Shown here: piece after piece, positions 1 to 6,502 of the stretch | How positions within the stretch are numbered: the first letter of the stretch is position 1 | Layout: each line of letters opens with the position of its first letter | Assembly (NCBI GenBank): GCA_009916335.1 | Contig: SAAR01000098.1 | Span: 1 to 10,900 of the forward strand | DNA: 10,900 bases | Source: Erysipelotrichia bacterium | Lineage (GTDB): Bacteria; Bacillota_I; Bacilli_A; Erysipelotrichales; Erysipelotrichaceae | Reading direction: 5' to 3' | The notes under the pieces: generated by a model | What the model was told of the DNA's origin: nothing | The model's input: only the letters and a program-made list of their open reading frames with translations | Database searches by the model: none | Position numbers and translations under genes: made by a program

Positions 1-92
1 GTGCTATTGCCTCCACCCATTGTTGCCAGCATGACCAACATCATAATGACCGCAATATAAGGAAGAAACAGCAATGGATTTCTTTTTTTCAT
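1..92 (-). CDS. ftsH: FtsH ATP-dependent zinc metalloprotease, N-terminal fragment (cut by window edge)
   Basis: Only the first 30 or so codons are present; the gene continues beyond the left edge. The visible part starts MKKRNPLLFLPYIAVIMMLV, a short basic N-terminus followed at once by a hydrophobic transmembrane segment, then a Gly/Asn-rich stretch. This fits the first membrane anchor of FtsH, the membrane-bound AAA+ protease that degrades misfolded membrane and regulatory proteins. No AAA or protease motif is inside the window, so the call rests largely on position: it starts 14 nt after the hpt stop, and tilS-hpt-ftsH is a conserved order in Firmicutes. A clean AGGAGG lies at 98-103, five bases before the ATG. 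Transcription is probably from the tilS promoter. Confidence 0.8.
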   Translation of the reverse strand, partial: MKKRNPLLFLPYIAVIMMLVMLATMGGGNS

Positions 93-106
93 ATGAACCT
101 CCTAAT

Positions 107-652
107 TTATTCGTATACCGATCTTTTTAGTACTCCTACATATGGAAGATTACGATACTTTTGATTGTAGTCTAACCCATATCCAATGACAAATTCATTT
201 TTAATGGTAAATCCAACATATTCTGCTTCCATATCTTCTACTATTCTACGCTCAGGTTTATCAAGTAATGAAACAACTTTCACATCTGATGCTTCTTTAT
301 TCAACAATAGTTTTTTTACTTCTTTTAATGTTCTTCCTGTATCGACAATATCCTCTACTAGTAAAACACTGATCCCTTTAACTGATGTCGATAAATCCTT
401 ATTGATCCTCACATCGCCAATAGATTCTGCTCCATCATAACTTGAAACGTCCATTACGTCAAATTCTATGCCATCAATATTAATATGTTGCATCAATTCA
501 CTTAAAAAAGGAATCGATCCCTTTAATAAAGCAACAAGTAATGGTACTTTCTTTTCCTTGTTATAGTCCTCGCTGATCTGTTTTCCTAACTCATCACAGC
601 GTTTAATAATTTCATCGTGAAAAACTAAAATTTCTTCCACATCCTTATGCAT
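107..652 (-). CDS. hpt: Hypoxanthine(-guanine) phosphoribosyltransferase
   Basis: Purine salvage enzyme that transfers a ribose-5-phosphate group from PRPP to hypoxanthine or guanine, giving IMP or GMP, in the cytoplasm. At 181 aa it has normal family length. The PRPP-binding signature VLLVEDIVDTGRT is at residues 96-108. ALLKGSIPF near 41-49 is the pyrophosphate-loop region, and the flexible-loop SY dipeptide is at 71-72. VSLLDKPERR and GFTIKNEFVIGYGLDYN downstream are typical of bacterial HPRT. It lies between tilS and ftsH, with 28 nt to tilS and 14 nt to ftsH, so it is almost certainly cotranscribed with both. The Shine-Dalgarno AGGAGG lies 11 nt upstream of the ATG, longer than usual, and sits in the loop of a perfect inverted repeat that is listed separately. 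Confidence 0.96.
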   Translation of the reverse strand: MHKDVEEILVFHDEIIKRCDELGKQISEDYNKEKKVPLLVALLKGSIPFLSELMQHINIDGIEFDVMDVSSYDGAESIGDVRINKDLSTSVKGISVLLVEDIVDTGRTLKEVKKLLLNKEASDVKVVSLLDKPERRIVEDMEAEYVGFTIKNEFVIGYGLDYNQKYRNLPYVGVLKRSVYE

Positions 653-678
653 ATTACAAATATCCTCCTATGTAATAT
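651..678 (-). promoter_or_regulatory. Inverted repeat presenting the hpt ribosome site in its loop
   Basis: ATATTACA (651-658) and TGTAATAT (671-678) are perfect reverse complements, giving an 8-bp stem with a 12-nt loop. The loop contains the only good Shine-Dalgarno of hpt (AGGAGG, read on the minus strand), and the stem includes the first two bases of the hpt start codon. Folding would expose the Shine-Dalgarno and shorten its effective distance to the ATG, but would also tie up part of the start codon. The stem is all A-U except one G-C pair, so it would be weak. A regulatory role is inference. Confidence 0.45.
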
Positions 679-680
679 TA

Positions 681-1913
681 TTATTTTAACACAAAGATTG
701 TGGAATTGTTACTATAATGTTCAATATCACAACCTATTTTATGCACAAAAATAACATTTCCCTTACAATTCACAACAACAGGCCAATTTTTCCTTTCATT
801 ATGTGAAATTTTGTTATCAATAAAGAAACGAGATACCTTTTTACTCCCTATTCTAAGGCGTATTTTATCTCCTTCTTTAGCATTTCTAATCGTAATGGGA
901 AAATCTTTTTCACTTAAAGTTACCCCTTCAATCCGCTTTCCTTGTTGTGCAATCGTGAAATATGGTGTCTTTTCATATCGTACTTGTTCATACACATAGG
1001 CAAATCCTTGTTGGTTCTTCTCATAGATACAAAGATTTCCATATTCACAAAGCAAATCATAATGCTCATTGATATTATGTCTCCAGTTTTTATTTTTATG
1101 AGTAATCATCGTAATTAATGTATTGATATTTTTATCGCTGATTTGATGCAACTGACATCTTGTCGCAATCCATTCACGCAAAACATCTTTTTGATAGGAA
1201 CACTTTATTTCGCAAAACGTTTTTACACTAAAAACTTCTCCTAACTTATGTGCAATAGCTCCAATTTCACGTTGGTACTTGCTCCAAGCCTTGTTTTTTT
1301 CTTTAATCTCCTTTTGGTATGCTCTTTTTTGCTCATCACTCATTCTCTCTACGATATGATGGCGAATCTGATTTCGTTTATACTGATCGGCAAAATTACT
1401 TTCATCATCATAATAAGTAATCTTTCTTTTCTGACAATAACTTTCTAATTGTTGTTTTGTATAATCTAAAAGAATTCGTTTTACTAACATCTCATCAATC
1501 AGTGTTTCTTCACTAATCCCATAACATGTTACCTTACTACCTCTTTCTAATTGCATGATATATGTTTCAATCACATCATCTAATTGATGTGCAACTAATA
1601 CACCAGCAGCCTTTTTTTCTTCACAAATCTGTTTAAAAAACTGATAGCGTATTTCTCTTGCCTGTGCCTGAAAATTATATCCTTTTTTATACTGGGTTAC
1701 CATATGCACAAAACAAGGGATCTGCTTCTTTTTACAATACGCTTGAACTCCTTGCATATCTCGATTAGCACTTTCTCTTTTTTGATAGTTTACATGTGCT
1801 ACTACCACCTGTAAATGATGAGCTACACACATATCTAGTAGTGCCATTGAATCTGCACCACCAGATACTGCCACTACCCATTTTTTATCCATTAGTTTGT
1901 TCCATTTAATCAT
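681..1913 (-). CDS. tilS: tRNA(Ile)-lysidine synthetase TilS
   Basis: ATP-dependent enzyme that attaches lysine to C34 of the CAU-anticodon tRNA-Ile, converting it to read AUA; it is essential in nearly all bacteria. The PP-loop ATP pyrophosphatase motif SGGADS is at residues 17-22 within VVAVSGGADSMALLD. VAHQLDDVIETYIMQLERGS is the second conserved N-type ATPase block. The C-terminal TilS domain is visible in ITIRNAKEGDKIRLRIGSKK and the following FIDNKISHNERK stretch. At 410 aa it is a little shorter than B. subtilis TilS. The first ATG is only 7 bases from the end of a strong -10 box, so the message may be leaderless. An in-frame ATG at 1892 (residue 8, just before the PP-loop strand) is an alternative with a weak GGA ribosome site. 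Cotranscribed with hpt and ftsH. Confidence 0.95.
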   Translation of the reverse strand: MIKWNKLMDKKWVVAVSGGADSMALLDMCVAHHLQVVVAHVNYQKRESANRDMQGVQAYCKKKQIPCFVHMVTQYKKGYNFQAQAREIRYQFFKQICEEKKAAGVLVAHQLDDVIETYIMQLERGSKVTCYGISEETLIDEMLVKRILLDYTKQQLESYCQKRKITYYDDESNFADQYKRNQIRHHIVERMSDEQKRAYQKEIKEKNKAWSKYQREIGAIAHKLGEVFSVKTFCEIKCSYQKDVLREWIATRCQLHQISDKNINTLITMITHKNKNWRHNINEHYDLLCEYGNLCIYEKNQQGFAYVYEQVRYEKTPYFTIAQQGKRIEGVTLSEKDFPITIRNAKEGDKIRLRIGSKKVSRFFIDNKISHNERKNWPVVVNCKGNVIFVHKIGCDIEHYSNNSTIFVLK

Positions 1914-1919
1914 GAGATT

Positions 1920-1947
1920 ATTATACTATGTTGCAATACATTTTCAA
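1920..1947 (-). promoter_or_regulatory. Sigma-A promoter of tilS-hpt-ftsH
   Basis: On the minus strand, TTGAAA (1942-1947; 5/6 match to TTGACA), a 16-bp spacer and a perfect TATAAT (1920-1925). Counting seven bases past the -10 places the predicted transcription start at about 1913, the A of the first tilS ATG. The promoter lies directly behind the spoIIE terminator, which separates the sporulation gene from the housekeeping operon. Confidence 0.7.
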
Positions 1948-1949
1948 GT

Positions 1950-1973
1950 AAAAAGACAACATTGCGTTGCCTT
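1950..1973 (-). terminator. Intrinsic terminator of spoIIE
   Basis: On the minus strand, AAGGCAAC - GCAAT loop - GTTGTCTT, with one G-U pair, a five-base loop and a run of five T. The upstream arm begins inside the spoIIE TAA stop codon. Short stem plus U tract is the standard intrinsic terminator form, so spoIIE appears to be monocistronic. Confidence 0.75.
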
Positions 1974-3798
1974 AACATACCTTAGCTAATAAAACGGTCG
2001 AATCATCACTACGTTTTTTATCATTCAATATATTCATTAAATTAATGCCCTCATTTTTCACATTGCTGCAACGTTTCAAAGCTACCCACTTCTCAACTTC
2101 TTCCTTACTAACCCCATCACTTGCCATAATAAATACATCTTCTTTTTGAAAAGCAATTTCATATACATCTGCTTTAATATTATCTATGATCCCAATTGGC
2201 AAACTATGGGCATTCATTTCATAAAGATGTCCATGACGATATAAATAGGTTGGTGCCGATGCTGATTTAGACAAATAAGCCATATTTGCTTTACGATCAA
2301 AGCTTAACACATCAAGGGTTGCGAACACATCGGAACGCATAAAAAGGTTAATCATCTTAATACATTCCACTTGTGGTATTTGACAACGCATCATTGCCTC
2401 CATAATTTGAATTAATAATGAGCTGCTCTTAGATGCACTGCTCCCTTGTCCCATTCCATCACTAAGCATACAAACCACATGATCATGTAAATGAAAACTT
2501 TGAAAGCTATCTCCACTTACTTCTTTGATATGCATACTTTTCCCATAGGTTTGTATTTGTAAGTATTCTTTACTTTCTAACACGATCTTCACTTTATCTT
2601 TTTGTAGTGGAAATGTTGCTTTCTTCACTACTCTAAGCTGTACTCCACTTATTTTCTCCAATAAAGGAATAATCACTTCCTCTAACTCCTTATCATATAA
2701 ATACTGTAACTCTAGTTCAATATGCACCTTATCTTCATCTTCTTGGGTTACACATTTACACAATTGAAACTTATATCCTTTTAATGTTTGCACAATGCGT
2801 TTTTGCAAGGTTTCTCTTTGATGACAATAATGTTTACTCACTTTCGCATTATATTCTAACGCATCACCCATTAACTCTAACATCTGCGACTGTAATGGAT
2901 TGCTATCTACATAATATTTAGCTAAATCATAAAAAACACTGCTATAATTCATTAGCTGTCGATAAAACGATTGTTCCATATATAACTGATGTCCCTTTTC
3001 AATCAATGCACTTTTTTCCATAAAATCTTCATTTTCACGATAGACAAATAAAGCAAAAAACAAACAGTTCGCAATGAATAAGATGGTGTATGTATTGATT
3101 TGATAAAGCAATAAGAAGAAAACAAAAAAAGTATAGGCATAACTTTGTTGTTTATGTGCATTAATAAATAACAAAGTAAACAAGTAAATAGGATCCATTT
3201 GCAACAACGCAAAATATAGATATGTTATTAGACAAATTTCAAAAGGTAATACATATGCACAAAGGCATAAACAAATGATCGTGTAATAGCCTTCAAATAC
3301 TACTTGATATTGTCTTAACAATAAATAAGTAGTGGCAATAAGCACAAAATACAATACACTTTGTTGCTTACCTTGCTGTTCGTATTGTTCAAAAAAGAAA
3401 TGCAACGTAAAATAGCTCGCTGCTAAAACAAGTACAGTATTGACATCTTCTTTCAACAAATAAACAACCAATAACAAAATAGCACTATTCCAATACTTCA
3501 TTAAATGCATTGCGTCTAGCTTTAAAAGTGCATATCCTTTCAAACAAATAAAATCAAAAAGTGCAAACACAAAATAAATGATCGCTAATGGATTGTTTAG
3601 CACCCCTCCACTACAAAGTGCTATGGTAAACAATAAGTAGTGAAGGATTCCTTTTTTATATGTATAGCATGACATTAATAAAACAAGTAACATCGTTAAT
3701 GGCTGTTGTGAAAAAGACAATAAACAACCACTCAACAAGATCAGCAAAGTAGACTTAAAATCTCTTTCCTTAATAAAAACTAACGTATTTTTTATCAT
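1972..3798 (-). CDS. spoIIE: Stage II sporulation protein E (SpoIIE), membrane PP2C-type serine phosphatase
   Basis: Dephosphorylates the anti-anti-sigma factor SpoIIAA-P, releasing sigma-F in the forespore; in Bacillus it also localises to the polar septum through FtsZ. About ten hydrophobic segments fill residues 15-253. A soluble, partly coiled middle region runs from about 255 to 415, and the PP2C phosphatase occupies about 420-608. Metal-binding and catalytic landmarks are SGDSF at 428-432, SDGMGQG at 446-452, TLDVLSFD at 494-501, LPIGIID at 533-539, ASDG at 559-562 and SDDSTV at 597-602. At 608 aa it is clearly shorter than the 827-aa B. subtilis protein; most of the shortfall is in the middle, oligomerisation and FtsZ-binding region. 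A good AGGAG precedes the ATG. Its position upstream of tilS-hpt-ftsH matches Bacillus. A generic SpoIIE-domain phosphatase is unlikely given the N-terminal membrane domain. Confidence 0.93.
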   Translation of the reverse strand: MIKNTLVFIKERDFKSTLLILLSGCLLSFSQQPLTMLLVLLMSCYTYKKGILHYLLFTIALCSGGVLNNPLAIIYFVFALFDFICLKGYALLKLDAMHLMKYWNSAILLLVVYLLKEDVNTVLVLAASYFTLHFFFEQYEQQGKQQSVLYFVLIATTYLLLRQYQVVFEGYYTIICLCLCAYVLPFEICLITYLYFALLQMDPIYLFTLLFINAHKQQSYAYTFFVFFLLLYQINTYTILFIANCLFFALFVYRENEDFMEKSALIEKGHQLYMEQSFYRQLMNYSSVFYDLAKYYVDSNPLQSQMLELMGDALEYNAKVSKHYCHQRETLQKRIVQTLKGYKFQLCKCVTQEDEDKVHIELELQYLYDKELEEVIIPLLEKISGVQLRVVKKATFPLQKDKVKIVLESKEYLQIQTYGKSMHIKEVSGDSFQSFHLHDHVVCMLSDGMGQGSSASKSSSLLIQIMEAMMRCQIPQVECIKMINLFMRSDVFATLDVLSFDRKANMAYLSKSASAPTYLYRHGHLYEMNAHSLPIGIIDNIKADVYEIAFQKEDVFIMASDGVSKEEVEKWVALKRCSNVKNEGINLMNILNDKKRSDDSTVLLAKVC

Positions 3799-3823
3799 AA
3801 GGCAACTCCTTTTCGCATATACT

Positions 3824-3857
3824 ATTCTACTGATTCACGAAAAAGAAATTTGTCATA
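3824..3857 (-). promoter_or_regulatory. spoIIE promoter: 21-bp-spaced sigma-A boxes with Spo0A-box-like site
   Basis: On the minus strand, a -35-like ATGACA (3851-3856; 5/6) and a -10-like TAGAAT (3824-3829; 5/6) are separated by 21 bp. A plus-strand TTTGTCATA (3849-3857) matches the Spo0A box TTTGTCRAA at 8 of 9 positions and overlaps the -35 element. B. subtilis spoIIE is known to use a sigma-A promoter with 21-bp spacing activated by phosphorylated Spo0A, so both oddities recur here. The individual boxes are short and the region is AT-rich. Confidence 0.6.
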
Positions 3858-3870
3858 TTTTCATGCAATA

Positions 3871-4434
3871 CTAAAACAATACTTTTAATAAGCGTTGTTT
3901 AATTTGCATAAACAATTTACTGTCAATAGGAATATGTGCTTTCACATCAATGATACGAGCGGTATTAATACTTTTGAAATCATTTAAAAATAGCACTGAA
4001 TTTTTATTCATTCCCTTTACCTTGCCAATTGCCATCAAATGTTGTTTTCCATTACACTTAATCGCTTCTTGGTATGTTTTTTGATTAGAAGTCATCGGTA
4101 CGACACAAGCTTTGTTATTAACAATTTTCATAATTAAACCAAAATGTTGAAACCCTGCTTCATTAAGATAAGCATTTCCAAAATCAATATAGCAAATATC
4201 ACCAGGACGAATCCATACCCCTAATTCCTCACACCCTTTTGCAAGGTATCTTTCCCTATAATTTTCTTCTGAAATCATATGTGCAATCGCATCTTTTTGA
4301 CTCAACACTTTATAAAAGCCATAGGTTTCATGTACATATTGATTTAACATTTCATTCATCTGTAAGGAGTCATCATAAATCCCCTCCTTTTGCCCTTGTT
4401 CTTTTAGTAATTGTATTAATTTCTCCTTCTCCAT
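3871..4434 (-). CDS. PemK/MazF-fold protein with helical N-terminal extension, probably degenerate
   Basis: The C-terminal part (about 76-187) reads like the PemK/MazF fold: RPGDICYIDFGNAYLNEAGF lines up with the RGDVY...D...SEQGG opening of MazF, VVPMTSNQ with the second strand carrying the conserved Thr, and GMNKNSVLFLNDFKSINTAR with the G.xxDSVILxxQIRTID.xR block. In MazF endoribonucleases a catalytic Arg follows the GG (VRPVLVI); here the aligned segment is QHFGLIM, with His97 in that place, so the nuclease may be inactive or altered. Residues 1-75 are a charged, mostly helical extension not found in classic MazF. No antitoxin gene lies next to it: 169 bp of non-coding sequence is upstream and spoIIE is downstream. 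AGGAGG lies 8 nt before the ATG. An AT-rich TATATA stretch at 4454-4459 may be its -10 but would place the start very near the ribosome site. Function unknown. Confidence 0.7.
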   Translation of the reverse strand: MEKEKLIQLLKEQGQKEGIYDDSLQMNEMLNQYVHETYGFYKVLSQKDAIAHMISEENYRERYLAKGCEELGVWIRPGDICYIDFGNAYLNEAGFQHFGLIMKIVNNKACVVPMTSNQKTYQEAIKCNGKQHLMAIGKVKGMNKNSVLFLNDFKSINTARIIDVKAHIPIDSKLFMQIKQRLLKVLF

Positions 4435-4560
4435 AAAAAAGTCCTCCTACTTATATATATGCCGTTTTTTTAAACATCTAAAAAAAATTGTAAGAATATT
4501 TTTTATTTTTTATGAAATTGATGAAATTCACTCAAAAACTCACACTACTAGTTAACAAAA

Positions 4561-4599
4561 CAAAAAACATGCATTTTGAATATATCCATGCACGTTTTT
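4561..4599 (-). terminator. Intrinsic terminator after the lipoprotein gene
   Basis: AACATGCAT (4566-4574) pairs with ATGCACGTT (4588-4596), with one G-U pair on the minus-strand RNA, and is extended by flanking A/T pairs to about 12 bp with a 13-nt loop. On the minus strand the stem is followed by TTTTTTGTTTTG. It starts 5 bp past the lipoprotein stop codon. Confidence 0.75.
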
Positions 4600-4603
4600 C
4601 TCT

Positions 4604-5341
4604 TTATTCAATGATGCTAAAATCTAATGGATCCTCTACTCCATAATCATAGAACTGATACAAAACAACTCCCTCTTGTTCATTTTCAACATCTCCACTT
4701 TGATAATGCAAAGTTTGTGTGATTTTTTCCTCACTCAATAAACCATCTTGATTGGTTGAAAGCTCAATCTTCACTGCCACATAATCACTTTGCAAATGAC
4801 ATGTTTTATCATCATAATCCTCTGGATATTTTTGATTGTATCCTTTTGCATCATTTAGTGTTAGTGTGTATTTAACCCCTTCTTTATTCTCTTTCTTTTG
4901 AATATCGTAATACTTTAAATCCACTGCCTTAATTGCCATATCAAAATAAACATATGACGCATCTGCATCAATGACACTGAGATCATTAGGTAATTGCGAA
5001 TACGAAGTATATAACTTCCCATTTTGATAATATTGATTCACATATTGAATTTCATCTACCATCTTCTTTGTCGATATGTACTCTACACCATTCTCGCCTT
5101 GATGAAAGCGATAATTCACAATTGCTGTATCACTTTGTCCAAGTTGAACACTACCATCTTCAACACAATATAAATATTGTTTATTTTCTTGTTTATTCAT
5201 TTTGAAATAATCAATCTTCGCCATCTTTTTTTCAATTGCCAGTATTTCCTTGTAATATTGTTCTTGTTTATTAGGCTTTTCTTCCACGTTTGTACAACCA
5301 CATAACATAATGATACATAGTAGCAAATATATTTTTTTCAT
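4604..5341 (-). CDS. Predicted lipoprotein of unknown function
   Basis: The start used is an ATG preceded by AGAGGGTG about six bases upstream; an in-frame ATG 18 nt further out has no ribosome site. The N-terminus MKKIYLLLCIIMLCGC is a short lipoprotein signal: basic start, hydrophobic core and a lipobox ending in Cys16, which would be diacylated and anchor the protein to the outer face of the membrane. The remaining roughly 230 residues are hydrophilic and rich in Tyr, Lys, Asp and Gln, with no membrane segment and no family I recognise. Repeated patterns such as KQYLYCVEDGSV, YVYFDMAIKAVDLKYYDI and VAVKIELSTN suggest a beta-rich fold. It follows tagO by 39 bp with a hairpin between, so any cotranscription would be by readthrough, and it is closed by a strong terminator. 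Confidence 0.85.
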   Translation of the reverse strand: MKKIYLLLCIIMLCGCTNVEEKPNKQEQYYKEILAIEKKMAKIDYFKMNKQENKQYLYCVEDGSVQLGQSDTAIVNYRFHQGENGVEYISTKKMVDEIQYVNQYYQNGKLYTSYSQLPNDLSVIDADASYVYFDMAIKAVDLKYYDIQKKENKEGVKYTLTLNDAKGYNQKYPEDYDDKTCHLQSDYVAVKIELSTNQDGLLSEEKITQTLHYQSGDVENEQEGVVLYQFYDYGVEDPLDFSIIE

Positions 5342-5368
5342 CTTTATCACCCTCTTCATTATATAAGA

Positions 5369-5392
5369 AAAGAGATGTTTTTACACCTCTTT
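5369..5392 (-). terminator. Terminator overlapping the tagO stop codon
   Basis: On the minus strand, AAAGAGGTGT - AAAA - ACATCTCTTT forms a 10-bp stem with one G-U pair and a four-base loop, followed by TCTTATAT. The 5' arm contains the last two sense codons and the TAA of tagO. The U tract is interrupted, so partial readthrough into the lipoprotein gene is possible. Confidence 0.65.
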
Positions 5393-6484
5393 GTTTTCAT
5401 CTTCTATTTTTTTGATCTCGTCCTCAATCTTTTTATTCTTTCCTCTAAAATAATTCCAAAAGGAAAGTAATGGGTGAAAGTGTTCAGAAATCATATGTGT
5501 ATTTTCAATAAATAATTCTAAAGCAATAAAGATGATTGCAATAATGATTAATCCAATTACTTTATTAACGATATAAATATAGGCACCAACACCAAAACCA
5601 ATTGTAATCATATAGATAATTAAAACGGTATTGCGATGTCCAAAGCGTTTCATCAAAACATGGTGCAAATGACTCTTATCTGCACTAGCAAAGCTTTTAC
5701 CACTTAAAAACCTCCGCAACATTGCTGAAATGGTGTCAATAATCGGCACAGCCAACAATAAGATAGGAAACCCTAATGTGATAAACGTGGAACTTTTAAA
5801 GCCCATCAATGAAATGGAGGCAATGAAAAAACCTAAAAACAACGCTCCACAATCCCCCATAAAAATACTGGCTGGGTGGATATTAAATATTAAAAACCCT
5901 AAAATTGCTCCTGCTAAAATTAGACTTAGCATTCCAATATCATGGAAACGATCATCAACAAAGGAAATACTCGCAATGGTTAATAAGATAATAGCACTAA
6001 CTCCACCTGCTAATCCATCAAGTCCATCAATTAAATTGATGGCATTGGTAATTCCCACCACCCAAAAAAAAGTAATGACAAAGGAAATCAGTCCCATATT
6101 AATGGCAATATTAAAAGGTAAACGAATTGTGTCTAGTTCCACACCACCAACAACAATCAAAATAATTGTTGCTACTGCTTGAAAAGTGAATTTGATGATT
6201 GGTTTTAGATTCATCATATCATCAATTAATCCACCGATGAAAATAATACAGCTACCAATTAAAAGTGCTTGGATCGCTACATCAATCCCATCAACAAAAT
6301 AAACCATCGCTAACATGAAAGCTACATAGATAGCAACCCCACCAATACGAGCAACCTTCCCTTTATGTATTGTTCGCTCATTCACTTGTGCATACACCTC
6401 TAATTTAACAGCAATCCATTTAACAATCGGTGTCATGAATACAGATATTAGAAAAGGAACAACGATATATGCAACCCACTGCAT
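5381..6484 (-). CDS. tagO: TagO/WecA-family undecaprenyl-phosphate GlcNAc-1-phosphate transferase
   Basis: Polytopic membrane enzyme predicted to move GlcNAc-1-phosphate from UDP-GlcNAc to undecaprenyl phosphate on the inner face of the membrane, the first step of wall teichoic acid and related polymer synthesis. About eleven hydrophobic segments are visible. Family motifs, numbered from the chosen start, are IDDMMNL at 87-93 (Mg-binding aspartates), NAINLIDGLDGLAGG at 147-161, FMGDCGALFLGF at 208-219 and the SHLHH histidine motif at 271-275. HLHH at this place is typical of the WecA/TagO branch rather than MraY. The chosen ATG has AGGAGAGGTG upstream; an in-frame GTG three codons earlier lies inside that ribosome site. 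The C-terminus ends in a charged tail with the heptad KKIEDE-I/N repeated twice. It starts 18 nt after the mreB stop and is surely in the same operon. Confidence 0.9.
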   Translation of the reverse strand: MQWVAYIVVPFLISVFMTPIVKWIAVKLEVYAQVNERTIHKGKVARIGGVAIYVAFMLAMVYFVDGIDVAIQALLIGSCIIFIGGLIDDMMNLKPIIKFTFQAVATIILIVVGGVELDTIRLPFNIAINMGLISFVITFFWVVGITNAINLIDGLDGLAGGVSAIILLTIASISFVDDRFHDIGMLSLILAGAILGFLIFNIHPASIFMGDCGALFLGFFIASISLMGFKSSTFITLGFPILLLAVPIIDTISAMLRRFLSGKSFASADKSHLHHVLMKRFGHRNTVLIIYMITIGFGVGAYIYIVNKVIGLIIIAIIFIALELFIENTHMISEHFHPLLSFWNYFRGKNKKIEDEIKKIEDENKEV

Positions 6485-6502
6485 AAATATCACCTCTCCT
6501 TA

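Noticed and set aside
186..440. Plus-strand open frame of 84 codons opposite hpt
   Set aside because: Lies wholly inside a confidently identified gene, has Ser/Thr-rich low-complexity content and no ribosome site.
3003..3212. Minus-strand open frame of 69 codons within spoIIE
   Set aside because: Out-of-frame shadow of the SpoIIE membrane domain.
4435..4603. Possible antitoxin gene upstream of the PemK-like protein
   Set aside because: The gap is AT-rich with stops in every frame and holds only a terminator and the ribosome site.
5358..5363. Perfect TATAAT on the minus strand before the lipoprotein gene
   Set aside because: The implied start would fall inside the ribosome site and no -35 or TG extension is present.
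5730..6182. Plus-strand open frame of 150 codons opposite tagO
   Set aside because: Antisense to the conserved TagO motifs; Ile/Pro/Lys-rich composition is the mirror of membrane-segment codons.
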